A stretch of DNA of 64,000 nt from Deltaproteobacteria bacterium. GTDB taxonomy: Bacteria; Acidobacteriota; Thermoanaerobaculia; Multivoradales; JAHZIX01. Positions within the stretch are counted from its first letter, which is position 1; each line of letters begins with the position of its first letter. The notes beneath the pieces were generated by a model. The model ran no database searches. It worked only from the letters and a program-made list of their open reading frames with translations, and had not been told where the DNA came from. The translations under genes and the position numbers were made by a program. This document shows positions 55,004 to 64,000 of the stretch, piece after piece. The stretch covers positions 186,001 to 250,000 of the forward strand of contig JAHZIX010000029.1 in assembly GCA_022601195.1 (NCBI GenBank). The letters are read 5' to 3'.

Positions 55004-55220
55004 CTTCCCGTGCAGCTAGTTTCGCTCACCTTCGAGGCGCCCTGCGTCCCGCTGTGCTTTGTAGCTCCAATTCGCCGTAGCCAGGATGATGGCTGCATGG
55101 GGGCGCCGGGTTCAGCGGGCGCGTCGAACCACTCGGTGTAGAACGAACTAACCACACGAGATACTCCTAGGGCGCAACTCGCGTAGAATTGGTGGGCTGC
55201 ACCGACTCGGACGGAATATC

Positions 55221-56876
55221 ATGCACCTACCGTTACCCACTCTCACCGTACTGAGCCTTCTTCTTTGGCAGTTCCCCCAGCCCACCTGGGCTTTACCGCC
55301 AGAAGGGGAAGAGTGGATCCGTCTGGACACCCCTCATTTCACCTTTTTTAGTAATGCCGACGAAGAGGTCGTTCGGCAGGTCGGTGGTGAGATGGAGACG
55401 TTGCGGACCGCTCTATCGCGATGGATGGGGGGCTTGGAGGTGCGCTCGGCGCTGCCTACCTGGGTATACCTGTTCAAGGACGAGGAATCTTTCCGCCCCT
55501 ACAAGGCAGGGGTCCATGGAGATCGGGCGAATATCGCGGGCTTTTTCCTACCTCATCCCCACGGAAATTACGTTGCCGTCAACGCCGGTTCCCGAAGCTC
55601 TCCTACCCAGGTGATCTACCACGAGTATCTCCACTCCTTTGTCAGCGATAATTTTCCCGGTGTACCCCTTTGGTTCAACGAGGGCATAGCAGAGCTCTAT
55701 AGTACGTTTCGAGTGGACGGAGAAGAGGCTCGGATCGGCGAGGCCAAGCTACAGCACCTGCGCTGGCTCAAGCTTCACGGCCTTCCTTTCCTAGGCGAGC
55801 TGTTCGAGGTCGATCATCAGTCGCCGGGCTACAACGAAAGCTCTCGTCGGGGAGACTTCTACTCCGCATCCTGGGCCCTCGTACATTACCTGATGGTAGG
55901 GAGTCCCGAACGGGGGGCGCAGCTGATCGAATTCCTGAGCTCCGTTGGCACAGAAGAGGATCTCGAGAGGGCTTTTAGCGAATCCTTCGATGCCACCTTC
56001 GAGGAGTTGGCGGAGGAGCTGTCCGATTATCTACTGAGGCCGAAGCTTCCGGTGCTAGGAGTGAGGGTGGGGCCTTTGGCCGCCAACTCACTTGGGCGTC
56101 CGACCACCATGGAGCCGTCCGAGATCTACTTTCGCTTGGGAGACTTGTTGGTTCACGCCGCTCCTCGAGCAGCCGATGAGAGCGCAGACCATTTCAATAT
56201 GGCCTTGAGGTTGGCCCCCGACCATGGTGGCGCCTATGGTGGCCTGGGACAGCTGAAGGATTTACAGGGTAGTTACGGTGAGGCTCAGGGCTTCTTCGAA
56301 AAAGGGCTGGAGCTGGCGCCAGAGAATTTCCTCCTTCACTATTTGTTGGGACGTAGTCTTCTCCTGCCGCTGTCCCAAAGGGGAATCGAATCCGCCAGTA
56401 GGGACGAAGATTTTCTGCCTCGTCTCGAAGTGGCCTTGGCCGCTTTGCGGCGCAGCCTGGAGCTTCAGCCGGGCTTTCCGGAAGCGTGGGTCGCCTTGGG
56501 TGCCGCCTGGACCTTTCACCCGGAACCGCAGGAAGAAGCCTTGACCGTTCTGATTCAAGCCCGACAGAGGCTGCCTCAGCGTATGGATGTTGCCTTCAAT
56601 CTGGCGATTCTCCAGGCAAGGTTGGGAAGAAGGGCGCAAGCCCGGCGGACCATCGAGACTGTGTTGGTGCCGGGAGCCAGCCCGGAGGCGGTACAGTCGG
56701 CTCGCGAGGCTGTGCTGCGTGCCGACCTCAAATTTGCAGATCAGCTTCTGAAACAGGGAAAACAGGAAGAGGGCATTGCTCTGGTGGAGCGGGTTACCGA
56801 ATCGACGCAGGATTCGGTCCTGGCACAACGCCTGTTGGAAACCCTCGAGGAATTGCGTGGGAAATCTGACTCGTAG
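55221..56876 (+). CDS. Exported gluzincin-like (peptidase MA/DUF1570) protein with TPR tail
   Basis: 551 aa. The signal peptide is TLTVLSLLLWQFPQPTWA. The metallopeptidase core has HEYLH (H134, E135, H138) and WFNEGIAELY with the third ligand E154 downstream, the peptidase MA/DUF1570 layout. From about residue 300 there are four to five TPR units (YFRLGDLLVHAAPRAADESA, GAYGGLGQLKDLQGSYGEAQ). Probably periplasmic. The zinc ligands and catalytic Glu are present, so activity is plausible. It stands alone, 73 bp upstream of sucA. Confidence 0.87.
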   Translation: MHLPLPTLTVLSLLLWQFPQPTWALPPEGEEWIRLDTPHFTFFSNADEEVVRQVGGEMETLRTALSRWMGGLEVRSALPTWVYLFKDEESFRPYKAGVHGDRANIAGFFLPHPHGNYVAVNAGSRSSPTQVIYHEYLHSFVSDNFPGVPLWFNEGIAELYSTFRVDGEEARIGEAKLQHLRWLKLHGLPFLGELFEVDHQSPGYNESSRRGDFYSASWALVHYLMVGSPERGAQLIEFLSSVGTEEDLERAFSESFDATFEELAEELSDYLLRPKLPVLGVRVGPLAANSLGRPTTMEPSEIYFRLGDLLVHAAPRAADESADHFNMALRLAPDHGGAYGGLGQLKDLQGSYGEAQGFFEKGLELAPENFLLHYLLGRSLLLPLSQRGIESASRDEDFLPRLEVALAALRRSLELQPGFPEAWVALGAAWTFHPEPQEEALTVLIQARQRLPQRMDVAFNLAILQARLGRRAQARRTIETVLVPGASPEAVQSAREAVLRADLKFADQLLKQGKQEEGIALVERVTESTQDSVLAQRLLETLEELRGKSDS

Positions 56877-56949
56877 GCCTCAGGAAGAGCAGCATTGCGT
56901 ACAATCAGCGGTGCGGCCCTTCATCTAGGGACAGGTTTGGAGATATCCA

Positions 56950-59900
56950 ATGGAAGACTTGATCGAATCCCTCGATAGCGAGAGTTTGAGCTTCGTCGAA
57001 GAGCTCTACCAGCGTTATCTAGAGGACCCTACCGCGGTGCCGGAGTCCTGGCGGGATACCTTTGCGGGTCTGGGCCAGGAAGGGAGTGGAGCCCAGAAAG
57101 AGGGGCTTAGCTTGGGCCCGTCCTTTCAACCATCGAGCATTTTCGACCCGCCATCCGCAGTGGTGCAGGAGGAGTTTCGCCTGCCGGAAGTGACGATCGA
57201 GGCTCCACCAACGACGTCGGAAGTTTCTGCAAGAATTCCCTTCCTCAGTAGCCTCCTCCTCTTCAAGGGAGTGCCGGAGGCAGACGTCACCGAGTTGGCC
57301 AAGATCGCTACCGAGGTCGAGGCGGAAGATGGCCAGCACATTTTTCGCCAAGGAGATCCTGGCGAAGGGCTCTACGTTGTGTTGGAAGGCAGCGTGGTGA
57401 TCTGGCGTGATGGTGAGTTGGTGGTCGAATTGGGCGTCGGGGAGGTGGTCGGGGAGCTTGGAGTGCTGGACCATTCTCCGCGCATTGCCGATGCCATCGC
57501 TTGTGGTCACGTCCGCCTGCTTCGCCTTCGATCCAAAGAGCTACTGGAAAGGCTGGACCGCCAGCCCGCGATGGCTCGAGGGGTGATCCGAGGGCTGACC
57601 CGACGCCTGCGTGGTCGGGGCTCCAAGCAACACAAAGTAGATCAGCTGGTTCGAGCCTACCGGGTACGGGGCCATTTGTTGGCAGATCTCAATCCCCTGG
57701 AAAAGCCCAGTAACAAAGTGCCGGAGCTCGAGCTTCAGCATTGGGGTCTCTCAGAGTCGGAGCTGGACACCCGCTTTGCCAGCACTACCATCCCGGGCAG
57801 TTTCTACATGACCTTGCGCCAGATGATCCAGCGCATGGAGGAAAGCTATTGCGGCTCCATCGCTATTCAATACATGCACTTGGATGATGTCGAGCGAAAA
57901 GATTGGCTGCAATGGCGGTTGGAAGATCCGGCCTATCGGCGGCGCCTCACCGTCGAGGAACAGCGGCGAATTCTCACCAAGCTGACGGATGCGGAGATCT
58001 TCGAGCAGTTCATTCACAAAAAGTTCCTGGGAGCCAAACGTTTCTCTGCGGAAGGAGCGGAAACCCTCATTCCGCTTCTCGACCAGGTCATTCAAGAGGC
58101 CGCTTCCCAGGGAGTCAAAGAGGTGGTGATCGGTATGGCTCACCGAGGTCGCCTCAATGTGCTGGCGAATATCCTCGGGAAGAGCCCGGCAGCTATCTTC
58201 CGGGAATTCGCCGACCAAGATGCCGAGCGATATCGGGGCCGTGGGGATGTCAAGTATCACCTGGGCTACAGCACGGATCGTGAGTTCTCCGATGGCAGGA
58301 AGATTCACCTCTCCCTGTGCTTCAACCCGAGCCACCTGGAATTCGTTGGCCCGGTGGTGCTCGGCCGGGTGAGAGCCAAGCAGGAGCGAACTGGCGATAC
58401 GGATCGCCGTCGGGGCATGGGGTTGGTGGTCCACGGGGATGCCGCCTTTGCGGGCCAAGGCGTGGTCCAAGAGCTCCTCAACATGAGTGCTCTGGAGGGC
58501 TATGGCACGGGCGGTGCTCTCCACTTGATCGTCAACAACCAGATCGGTTTCACCACGACTCCTGAGAGCGGTCGCTCCAGTCACTACGCAACCGACGTCG
58601 CCAAGCTCCTGCAGACGCCGATTTTTCACGTCAACGGTGAGCACCCGGAGGCGGTCGCGCAGGTGATCCGCATCGCTATGGCTTACCGGCAGGAGTTCGA
58701 CAGCGACGTGATCATCGACATGTATTGCTATCGCCGCTACGGCCATAACGAGGGCGACGAGCCAGCTTTCACCCAGCCAGACATGTACCGCCTGATTCGG
58801 CAGCGGAAATCTGTTCGGGAAGGCTTCTTGGATAGTCTCCTTCCTCTGGGAGGGGTCACCGCCGAAGAGGCGAAGAAAATTGCCGAGGAGCGAGGAGCCG
58901 CCTTGGATGAGCAGTTGGCTCGAGCCCGAGAACCGGGCTACAAAGCTCCGACGGATGGCAAGCTGGCGGGCATTTGGGCTCCCTTCCAGGGAGGAGCCGA
59001 TCGGGACACTCCCGAAGCCTCGACTGCCGTAAACGCTGCGACCTTGAGTCAGTTACTGCAACGTCAAACGGAGATACCGGAAGGTTTTACGGTGCACCCC
59101 CGCCTGGCGAAGACTCTCATTCGCGCTCGGCGAGCGATGGCTCAGGGGGAGAAAGCGCTCGATTGGGGGGCTGGCGAAGCTATCGCTTTTGCTAGTTTGC
59201 TCGTGGAAGGTCATCCAGTGCGGTTGAGTGGGCAGGATTGTGGTCGAGGTACCTTTAGTCATCGCCATTCCGTGCTCCACGACTCCAAAACCGCAGAACG
59301 CTATTTGCCTCTCAACCACCTTTCGGAAGGGCAAGCTCGATACCAAGTTTGGGATAGTCCCCTCTCGGAGATCGGTCCTCTGGGATTCGAGTACGGATAC
59401 AGTCTGGATAATCCGGAAGGATTGGTGATCTGGGAGGCGCAGTTTGGCGACTTCGTCAATGCGGCCCAGGTCATCATCGACCAGTTCATTTCCAGCAGCG
59501 AAGACAAGTGGAATCGCCTCAGCGGATTGGTGATGTTCCTACCTCACGGCTTCGAGGGCCAAGGGCCAGAGCATTCCAGTGCACGTCTGGAGCGGTTTCT
59601 CACTCTCTGCGCTGAGGACAACATGCAGGTGGTCAACCTGACGACACCGGCGCAGCTCTATCATTGTCTTCGGCGACAGGTGCTGCGCCCTCTTCGCAAG
59701 CCCCTCATTGTCATGTCCCCCAAGAGCTTGCTGCGCCATCCGCAGGCAACCTCCAGTCTGGAGGACCTGTCGCAGGGAGGCTTTCAGCGGTTGATTCCGG
59801 ATCGACAAGTGCAAGATTCCAAGTCGGTGCGGCGGATTCTTCTGTGTAGCGGCAAGGTCTACTTCGACCTGGCCAGCCACCGTGAGGAAGAGGGCATCAC

Positions 59901-60189
59901 CGATGTCGCTATCGTGCGACTGGAGCAGTACTACCCGTTGTCCCTGGAGGCTTTGGAGCAGGCGTTGGCACCTTTTTCGGACGGTACTCCAGTGCTCTGG
60001 GTCCAGGAGGAACCGGCCAATATGGGAGCCCTCGTCTTTCTCAAGGTGCAGTTCGGAGATGAGCTCTTGGGTCGTTGGCCCTTGTCTTATCTCGGCCGGC
60101 CAGCTTCCGCAAGTCCGGCTACGGGGTCGGCGGCAGCGCACAAACAGGAACAGGCAGAATTAGTCCACCAGGCCTTCGAGGCTGAGTAG
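56950..60189 (+). CDS. sucA: 2-oxoglutarate dehydrogenase E1 with an inserted cyclic-nucleotide-binding domain
   Basis: ThDP-dependent decarboxylating subunit of the 2-oxoglutarate dehydrogenase complex. Residues 1-40 are the normal N-terminal E1 segment ([20 protein letters not shown]). Residues ~96-222 are a Crp/cNMP-binding fold: [39 protein letters not shown], and the phosphate-binding cassette [14 protein letters not shown] with Glu169 and Arg178. E1 then resumes at [20 protein letters not shown]. Catalytic blocks are present: [18 protein letters not shown] (~398), GDAAF (~496), NNQIGF (~529). 1079 aa is about 130 longer than usual, matching the insert. First gene of sucA-sucB-lpdA. Confidence 0.96.
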   Translation: MEDLIESLDSESLSFVEELYQRYLEDPTAVPESWRDTFAGLGQEGSGAQKEGLSLGPSFQPSSIFDPPSAVVQEEFRLPEVTIEAPPTTSEVSARIPFLSSLLLFKGVPEADVTELAKIATEVEAEDGQHIFRQGDPGEGLYVVLEGSVVIWRDGELVVELGVGEVVGELGVLDHSPRIADAIACGHVRLLRLRSKELLERLDRQPAMARGVIRGLTRRLRGRGSKQHKVDQLVRAYRVRGHLLADLNPLEKPSNKVPELELQHWGLSESELDTRFASTTIPGSFYMTLRQMIQRMEESYCGSIAIQYMHLDDVERKDWLQWRLEDPAYRRRLTVEEQRRILTKLTDAEIFEQFIHKKFLGAKRFSAEGAETLIPLLDQVIQEAASQGVKEVVIGMAHRGRLNVLANILGKSPAAIFREFADQDAERYRGRGDVKYHLGYSTDREFSDGRKIHLSLCFNPSHLEFVGPVVLGRVRAKQERTGDTDRRRGMGLVVHGDAAFAGQGVVQELLNMSALEGYGTGGALHLIVNNQIGFTTTPESGRSSHYATDVAKLLQTPIFHVNGEHPEAVAQVIRIAMAYRQEFDSDVIIDMYCYRRYGHNEGDEPAFTQPDMYRLIRQRKSVREGFLDSLLPLGGVTAEEAKKIAEERGAALDEQLARAREPGYKAPTDGKLAGIWAPFQGGADRDTPEASTAVNAATLSQLLQRQTEIPEGFTVHPRLAKTLIRARRAMAQGEKALDWGAGEAIAFASLLVEGHPVRLSGQDCGRGTFSHRHSVLHDSKTAERYLPLNHLSEGQARYQVWDSPLSEIGPLGFEYGYSLDNPEGLVIWEAQFGDFVNAAQVIIDQFISSSEDKWNRLSGLVMFLPHGFEGQGPEHSSARLERFLTLCAEDNMQVVNLTTPAQLYHCLRRQVLRPLRKPLIVMSPKSLLRHPQATSSLEDLSQGGFQRLIPDRQVQDSKSVRRILLCSGKVYFDLASHREEEGITDVAIVRLEQYYPLSLEALEQALAPFSDGTPVLWVQEEPANMGALVFLKVQFGDELLGRWPLSYLGRPASASPATGSAAAHKQEQAELVHQAFEAE

Positions 60190-60218
60190 CAGGATCTTTA
60201 AGGAAACCCGAGGAAATC

Positions 60219-61454
60219 ATGGCTGTAGAACTGAAAATACCGACGGCAGGGGAGTCCATCTCAGAGGTGGAGATCGGCGAGTGGTTTTTAGCGGTGGGAG
60301 AAGCGGTTGCCATCGACGATCCGATGGTTCTCATCGAAACGGACAAAGCTTCCATGGAGCTTCCGGCACCGGTTTCCGGGGTGCTGACCCAGATCCTCAA
60401 GAAGGCTGGGGAAGTCGCCGAAGTGGGCGAGGTCATTGGGCTGATGGAAGAGCGTCCGGAGGCGGCGGGCGAAGCCAAGACGCCGAGCGCTACTACCGCG
60501 CCGAGTGAACCCGTCGCAGCGGCGGCTCCGGAAAGCGAGACCCGAGTCATGCCGGCGGCGCAGCGAGCGCTCTCCGATGCTGGTCTCGAGGCGGGGGAGG
60601 TCACCGCCACGGGCCCCGGGGGGCGGCTGCTGAAGGAGGATGTCCAGCGCCACGAAAAGCTGCAGCCAGCTTCCACTCCGGCGTCCAAGACGAGCCCGAG
60701 TCCAGCAGCGGCAACACCGGCACCTGCACCTGAGTCAGCAACCTCCGACGGTCCACGGCAAGTGGAGGCTGTTCGCATGAGCCGCCTTCGTCGGCGAATC
60801 GCCGAGCGGCTGGTCGAAGCTCAGCAGCAATCGGCATTGCTGACGACTTTCAACGAAGTGGATATGTCCGCCGTGATGGCATTTCGTTCTCAGCACAAAG
60901 AGGCCTTCATCAAGCGCCACGGAGTCAAGCTGGGCTTTATGTCCTTCTTCGTCAAAGCGGTGATCGAGGGCCTCAAGCAAGTCCCCGGCCTCAATGCCGA
61001 GATTCGTGGCGACGAGGTTCTCTACCGCAACTACTACGACATCGGCGTAGCGGTCGGGGGTGGTCGCGGTCTGGTGGTGCCGGTGATACGCAACGCCGAG
61101 CGGCTGAGCTTTGCTGGGGTCGAGAAAACCATCGGGGACCTGGCCCGCCGTGCTCAGGATGGCTCCATTCAGGTGGAAGAACTCCAGGGAGGAACTTTCA
61201 CCATCAGCAATGGAGGGATCTACGGCTCCATGCTTTCCACCCCGATCGTCAACCCTCCTCAAAGCGGTATTTTGGGAATGCACAACATCAAAAAGCGTCC
61301 GGTGGCGATCGATGGCGAGGTGGTCATTCGGCCCATCATGTATGTGGCTCTGACCTACGACCATCGGATCGTAGATGGCCGTGAGGCAGTGGGTTTCTTG
61401 GTCCGAGTCAAAGACTGCATCGAGCAACCGTCTCGCATGCTCTTGGAGGTCTGA
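60219..61454 (+). CDS. sucB: Dihydrolipoyl succinyltransferase (E2)
   Basis: 411 aa. The lipoyl domain carries the modified lysine K43 in [10 protein letters not shown]; a Pro/Ala linker leads to the peripheral subunit-binding domain ([34 protein letters not shown]). The catalytic domain has [40 protein letters not shown] and the active-site DHRIVDG (H382, D386). The single lipoyl domain, and the TTFNEVDM and GIYGS blocks, fit the succinyl form. 29 bp separate it from sucA and 2 bp from lpdA. Confidence 0.96.
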   Translation: MAVELKIPTAGESISEVEIGEWFLAVGEAVAIDDPMVLIETDKASMELPAPVSGVLTQILKKAGEVAEVGEVIGLMEERPEAAGEAKTPSATTAPSEPVAAAAPESETRVMPAAQRALSDAGLEAGEVTATGPGGRLLKEDVQRHEKLQPASTPASKTSPSPAAATPAPAPESATSDGPRQVEAVRMSRLRRRIAERLVEAQQQSALLTTFNEVDMSAVMAFRSQHKEAFIKRHGVKLGFMSFFVKAVIEGLKQVPGLNAEIRGDEVLYRNYYDIGVAVGGGRGLVVPVIRNAERLSFAGVEKTIGDLARRAQDGSIQVEELQGGTFTISNGGIYGSMLSTPIVNPPQSGILGMHNIKKRPVAIDGEVVIRPIMYVALTYDHRIVDGREAVGFLVRVKDCIEQPSRMLLEV

Positions 61455-61456
61455 GC

Positions 61457-62845
61457 ATGGAGGAACGACAGCACGACTTAGTGGTCATAGGAGCCGGCCC
61501 CGGCGGCTATGTGGCAGCGATCCGAGCCGCCCAATTGGGGCTCGACACCGCTTGCATCGAGAAGGCCTCGGCCCTGGGGGGGACCTGTTTGCGGGTCGGC
61601 TGTATCCCCAGCAAGGCTCTCCTGGAAGCGAGCCACAAATACCAAGAAGCGGTTACCGGACTGAAGAAATATGGGGTCTTGGTGGGCGAGGTTTCCCTCG
61701 ACTTGGCCCGAATGATGAAACACAAAGACAAGACCGTTACCACCCTCACCCGGGGAGTGGCCGGACTGTTCAAGAAGAATGGCATTACCGGCTACAAAGG
61801 CCTCGGGCGCCTCGCCGGGCCGGGGGTGGTGGAGGTGGACGGTGACACCCCCATGCGCTTGAAGGCGAAGCACATCCTGATCGCAACGGGTAGCGAGGTC
61901 ACCTCCTTGCCGGGCATCGAGCTCGACGGCGACCGAATTGGAACCAGCACTGAGGCCTTGAGTTACCCGGAAGTACCTCAGCACCTCGTGATGATTGGAG
62001 CCGGGGTCATCGGGCTCGAATTGGGCTCGGTGTGGCGCCGCCTCGGGGCGCGGGTCACGGTTCTGGAGTACCAGGACCGTATTCTCCCTGGGATGGATGC
62101 CGAAACGGCGAAATTGGCCCAGCGCATGCTCAAGAAACAGGGTCTCGAATTTCACTTGGGAGCCCGGGTCACCGGAGCGCGGGTCGAAGGTGATAGTTGT
62201 GTGGTCGAGGCGGAAGGGCTGGAACCCATCCAGTGTGATCTAGTGCTCGTGGCCGTGGGGAGGAAGCCCAATACCGAAGGCCTGGCCCTCGAGGCGGTAG
62301 GTCTCGAGACGGATTCCCGCGGGCGCATCGCCGTCGATGAGCACTACGCCACAGCAGTGCCTGGGATCTACGCCATTGGTGACGTCATCGCGGGGCCCAT
62401 GTTGGCTCACAAGGCGGAAGAAGAAGGTATCGCTTGCGTTGAGCGAATCGTTACCGGGTACGGTCACGTGAACTACGATGCCATTCCCAGTGTGGTCTAC
62501 ACTCACCCCGAAATCGCCTCCGTGGGCAAGACAGAAGAAGAGCTCAAGGAGGCAGGGGTTGCCTACAATAAGGGAGTTTTCCCTTTTATCGCTAACGGTC
62601 GAGCCAAGGCGGTGGGAGAGACCGAAGGTCAAGCGAAAATTCTCGCTGACGCCACCACCGACCGAGTGCTCGGGGTTCACGTCATCGGAGCCCATGCTGG
62701 AGATTTGATCGCTGAGGCTGCTGTGGCCATCGAGTTTGGAGCCAGCAGCGAAGACATCGCCCGCTCGAGCCATGCTCATCCCACCTTGGCCGAAGCCCTA
62801 AAAGAAGCTGCATTCGCCGTAGACGACCGCGCCATCCACTCCTGA
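61457..62845 (+). CDS. lpdA: Dihydrolipoyl dehydrogenase (E3)
   Basis: 462 aa flavoprotein that reoxidises lipoyl groups with NAD+. FAD-binding VVIGAGPGGYVAAIRAAQLG, redox-active disulfide C44-C49 in GGTCLRVGCIPSK, NAD-binding MIGAGVIGLELGSVWRRLGA, and the C-terminal HAHPTLAEALKEA supplying the His/Glu base. The full complex operon sucA-sucB-lpdA is therefore present. ATG 61457 follows the sucB stop by 2 bp. A REP element begins 3 bp after its stop. Confidence 0.97.
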   Translation: MEERQHDLVVIGAGPGGYVAAIRAAQLGLDTACIEKASALGGTCLRVGCIPSKALLEASHKYQEAVTGLKKYGVLVGEVSLDLARMMKHKDKTVTTLTRGVAGLFKKNGITGYKGLGRLAGPGVVEVDGDTPMRLKAKHILIATGSEVTSLPGIELDGDRIGTSTEALSYPEVPQHLVMIGAGVIGLELGSVWRRLGARVTVLEYQDRILPGMDAETAKLAQRMLKKQGLEFHLGARVTGARVEGDSCVVEAEGLEPIQCDLVLVAVGRKPNTEGLALEAVGLETDSRGRIAVDEHYATAVPGIYAIGDVIAGPMLAHKAEEEGIACVERIVTGYGHVNYDAIPSVVYTHPEIASVGKTEEELKEAGVAYNKGVFPFIANGRAKAVGETEGQAKILADATTDRVLGVHVIGAHAGDLIAEAAVAIEFGASSEDIARSSHAHPTLAEALKEAAFAVDDRAIHS

Positions 62846-62848
62846 GTG

Positions 62849-62870
62849 GTGTCAGGCATGCGTTCCATGC
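62849..62870 (+). repeat. REP element, left flank of RAYT
   Basis: GTGTCAGGCATGC then GTTCCATGC, with hairpin stem GCATG/CATGC around a CGTTC loop; the tail AGCCCTAAAATA continues to 62882. Identical over 22 bp to the copy at 38191-38212. It abuts the lpdA stop. Confidence 0.85.
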
Positions 62871-62905
62871 AGCCCTAAAATAACCTCCGTTTACCGCTAG
62901 CTTTT

Positions 62906-63853
62906 TCAACGGTGCTTCAGGTTGTCCCGCAAGCCTAGGTTGTTCAGTAGGCGGTGGCGGGTTCGTTGGGTTGATGCGCTCTGAGGAAGCCTGTCTTCCA
63001 AGCGGCAAACCGATCGACTCACCGAGGAGGGGTCTCGGCCAATCCGCGCGGCAACTTGATTCAACGTCGCGGAGCCTAGATCTCGGGCAAGAAGCCCAAT
63101 CCATCCGTGGGCACGAATTCTTCGGGAGTCTTGGCTCCTGCTTCGCAACCGACTTTCCGGAAGCTCGAATTCCCGGCAGACGATCTCGAGAATACGGTCT
63201 AGCTCCGGTGCGGTAGGAGTATCTGGAAGCGGTGAGGTATCCGAAATGACCAAGTCCTCTCGGTCCTCGTTTGGAGGAAGCCTCGACAAGTCGATGGGAG
63301 ATTCTTTGTCGATCCCTTCTCGAATGAACTGCTCGTAGAGAAGGCGTCCCCGCCAGCGGACCGGGCTGAAGTGGGCAAGGAGCTCCTTCGTGCTTACCCA
63401 GGGTAGATGCTCGAGGCCGAGGATGGTTCGGTGTCCGCTCCACGGGAAGTCACCTGGGTCTCCCACCAGGCCGGCCCGCACCGGGTTGAGGTGGATATAC
63501 CTCACTAGTTCGAGAAAGTAGGATTCGGTATCCACGTAGAAGGCCCGGAACCGGTTGTGAAAGAGATGCCCTTTCCTGCCCAGGTCTCGGTGCAGTCTCG
63601 AAGCATACTGGCCTGCCAGGTGGTGAATGATTCGGGAAAGAGAAACGGTACGGACTTGGACTGCTAGGTGAACGTGCGTGTCCATGCAGCAAAAAGCTAG
63701 GACTCGATGGCCATAGCGTTCCTTGCCTCGATGGATCAAGTGGTAAAAGAGCTCCCGGTCTTCCTTTCGAAAGAAGATAGGGCGTGAATCGTTACCTCGA
63801 AGGATGACGTGATAAGTGCCGCCGGGTACATGTTGTCGTGGTTTTCTTGCCAT
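62906..63853 (-). CDS. REP-associated tyrosine transposase (RAYT, Y1 HUH family)
   Basis: 315 aa from ATG 63853 (GGGAGGA upstream). The Y1 domain has RKPRQHVPGGTYHVILRGND, the HUH pair H60/H62 in CCMDTHVHLAVQ, and the nucleophile-bearing helix ESYFLELVRYIHLNPVRAGL (catalytic Tyr 112 or 119). The C-terminal ~80 residues (APELDRILEIVCREFELPES; LNQVAARIGRDPSSVSRSV) resemble a DnaA domain IV-like DNA-binding helix set seen in such transposases. Inverted REPs flank the gene. It appears intact. Confidence 0.9.
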   Translation of the reverse strand: MARKPRQHVPGGTYHVILRGNDSRPIFFRKEDRELFYHLIHRGKERYGHRVLAFCCMDTHVHLAVQVRTVSLSRIIHHLAGQYASRLHRDLGRKGHLFHNRFRAFYVDTESYFLELVRYIHLNPVRAGLVGDPGDFPWSGHRTILGLEHLPWVSTKELLAHFSPVRWRGRLLYEQFIREGIDKESPIDLSRLPPNEDREDLVISDTSPLPDTPTAPELDRILEIVCREFELPESRLRSRSQDSRRIRAHGWIGLLARDLGSATLNQVAARIGRDPSSVSRSVCRLEDRLPQSASTQRTRHRLLNNLGLRDNLKHR

Positions 63854-63958
63854 AGGTATTCCTCCCAACTTCTAAGAACGCAAAACGGTGACGTTTCTCG
63901 TTGGGAGGGGGGAAAATTGATGGGATAGTGGCTGCGTAGGGTTGTGTATTTTAGGCAT

Positions 63959-63980
63959 GCACGGAGTGCATGCCTGACAC
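63959..63980 (-). repeat. REP element, right flank of RAYT
   Basis: Read on the minus strand: GTGTCAGGCATGC then ACTCCGTGC. It extends into a perfect 9-bp hairpin AGGCATGCA/TGCATGCCT (63953-63975, 5-nt loop) and shares the TAAAATA tail. Same 22-bp core as 38349-38370. It lies 105 bp upstream of the RAYT start. Confidence 0.85.
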
Positions 63981-64000
63981 CCTTTGGCTGACTCCAGGGG

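Overview
The window looks like a chromosomal segment of a free-living, aerobic, Gram-negative-type bacterium, most probably an Acidobacteriota member of the Thermoanaerobaculia type. This rests on a giant VWFA-related acidobacterial-type secreted protein, long Ser/Thr kinases with TPR tails, LamG/C-terminal FESG-type secreted proteins, lipoproteins and moderately GC-rich sequence. The lineage is inferred from gene content; no rRNA is present. No tRNA, rRNA, CRISPR array, phage or plasmid backbone was seen. Genes are tightly packed on both strands with many 4-bp ATGA overlaps.

Layout. 1-1.9 kb: the end of nrdA, a stem-loop, and nrdB, which has the residue signature of a class Ic (tyrosyl-radical-free) ribonucleotide reductase. 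2-4.4 kb: an XRE regulator, then a coupled thioesterase II/phosphopantetheinyl transferase pair with no NRPS/PKS in view. 4.4-8.3 kb: hydrolase, small secreted NTF2-like protein, tRNA methylthiotransferase MtaB, and a TIGR02265-like protein. 8.5-14.4 kb (minus): secreted matrixin-like protease with a partner, then a fusion of an EndoQ-like PHP nuclease to a UvrD helicase. 14.6-17.5 kb: serine hydrolase, ApaH, PyrE. 17.5-24.4 kb: two very large proteins (VWFA protein; kinase-ATPase-TPR). 24.6-26.6 kb: an SDR dehydrogenase with a helically phased repeat array over its promoter, and a LamG protein. 26.6-29.2 kb: a PadR regulator followed by four paralogous two-TM proteins. 29.3-32.4 kb: QTMAN-like glycosyltransferase, DUF2007 protein, class V aminotransferase. 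32.5-37.2 kb: NfeD/NfeD/FloA membrane microdomain operon and small proteins. 37.2-42.8 kb: exported cyanophycinase-like protein, MBL hydrolase, MATE exporter, and an RRE/lasso-B2-like/acid-phosphatase operon. 42.9-50 kb: ECF sigma/anti-sigma operon, sigma-54 activator, lipoprotein, second TPR kinase. 50.2-55 kb: purE-purK, SPFH protein plus ribbon-helix-helix protein, and thiC under a TPP riboswitch. 55.2-62.8 kb: gluzincin-like TPR protein, then sucA-sucB-lpdA, in which SucA carries a built-in cyclic-nucleotide-binding domain. 62.8-64 kb: a REP-associated tyrosine transposase (RAYT) between inverted REP elements; related REP pairs lie at 14.5 and 38.3 kb.

Most notable: the cNMP-binding-domain 2-oxoglutarate dehydrogenase E1, the PadR-linked four-paralog membrane operon, the EndoQ-UvrD fusion, the orphan RRE-B2-phosphatase operon, the class Ic NrdB, the phased operator array and the RAYT/REPIN family.
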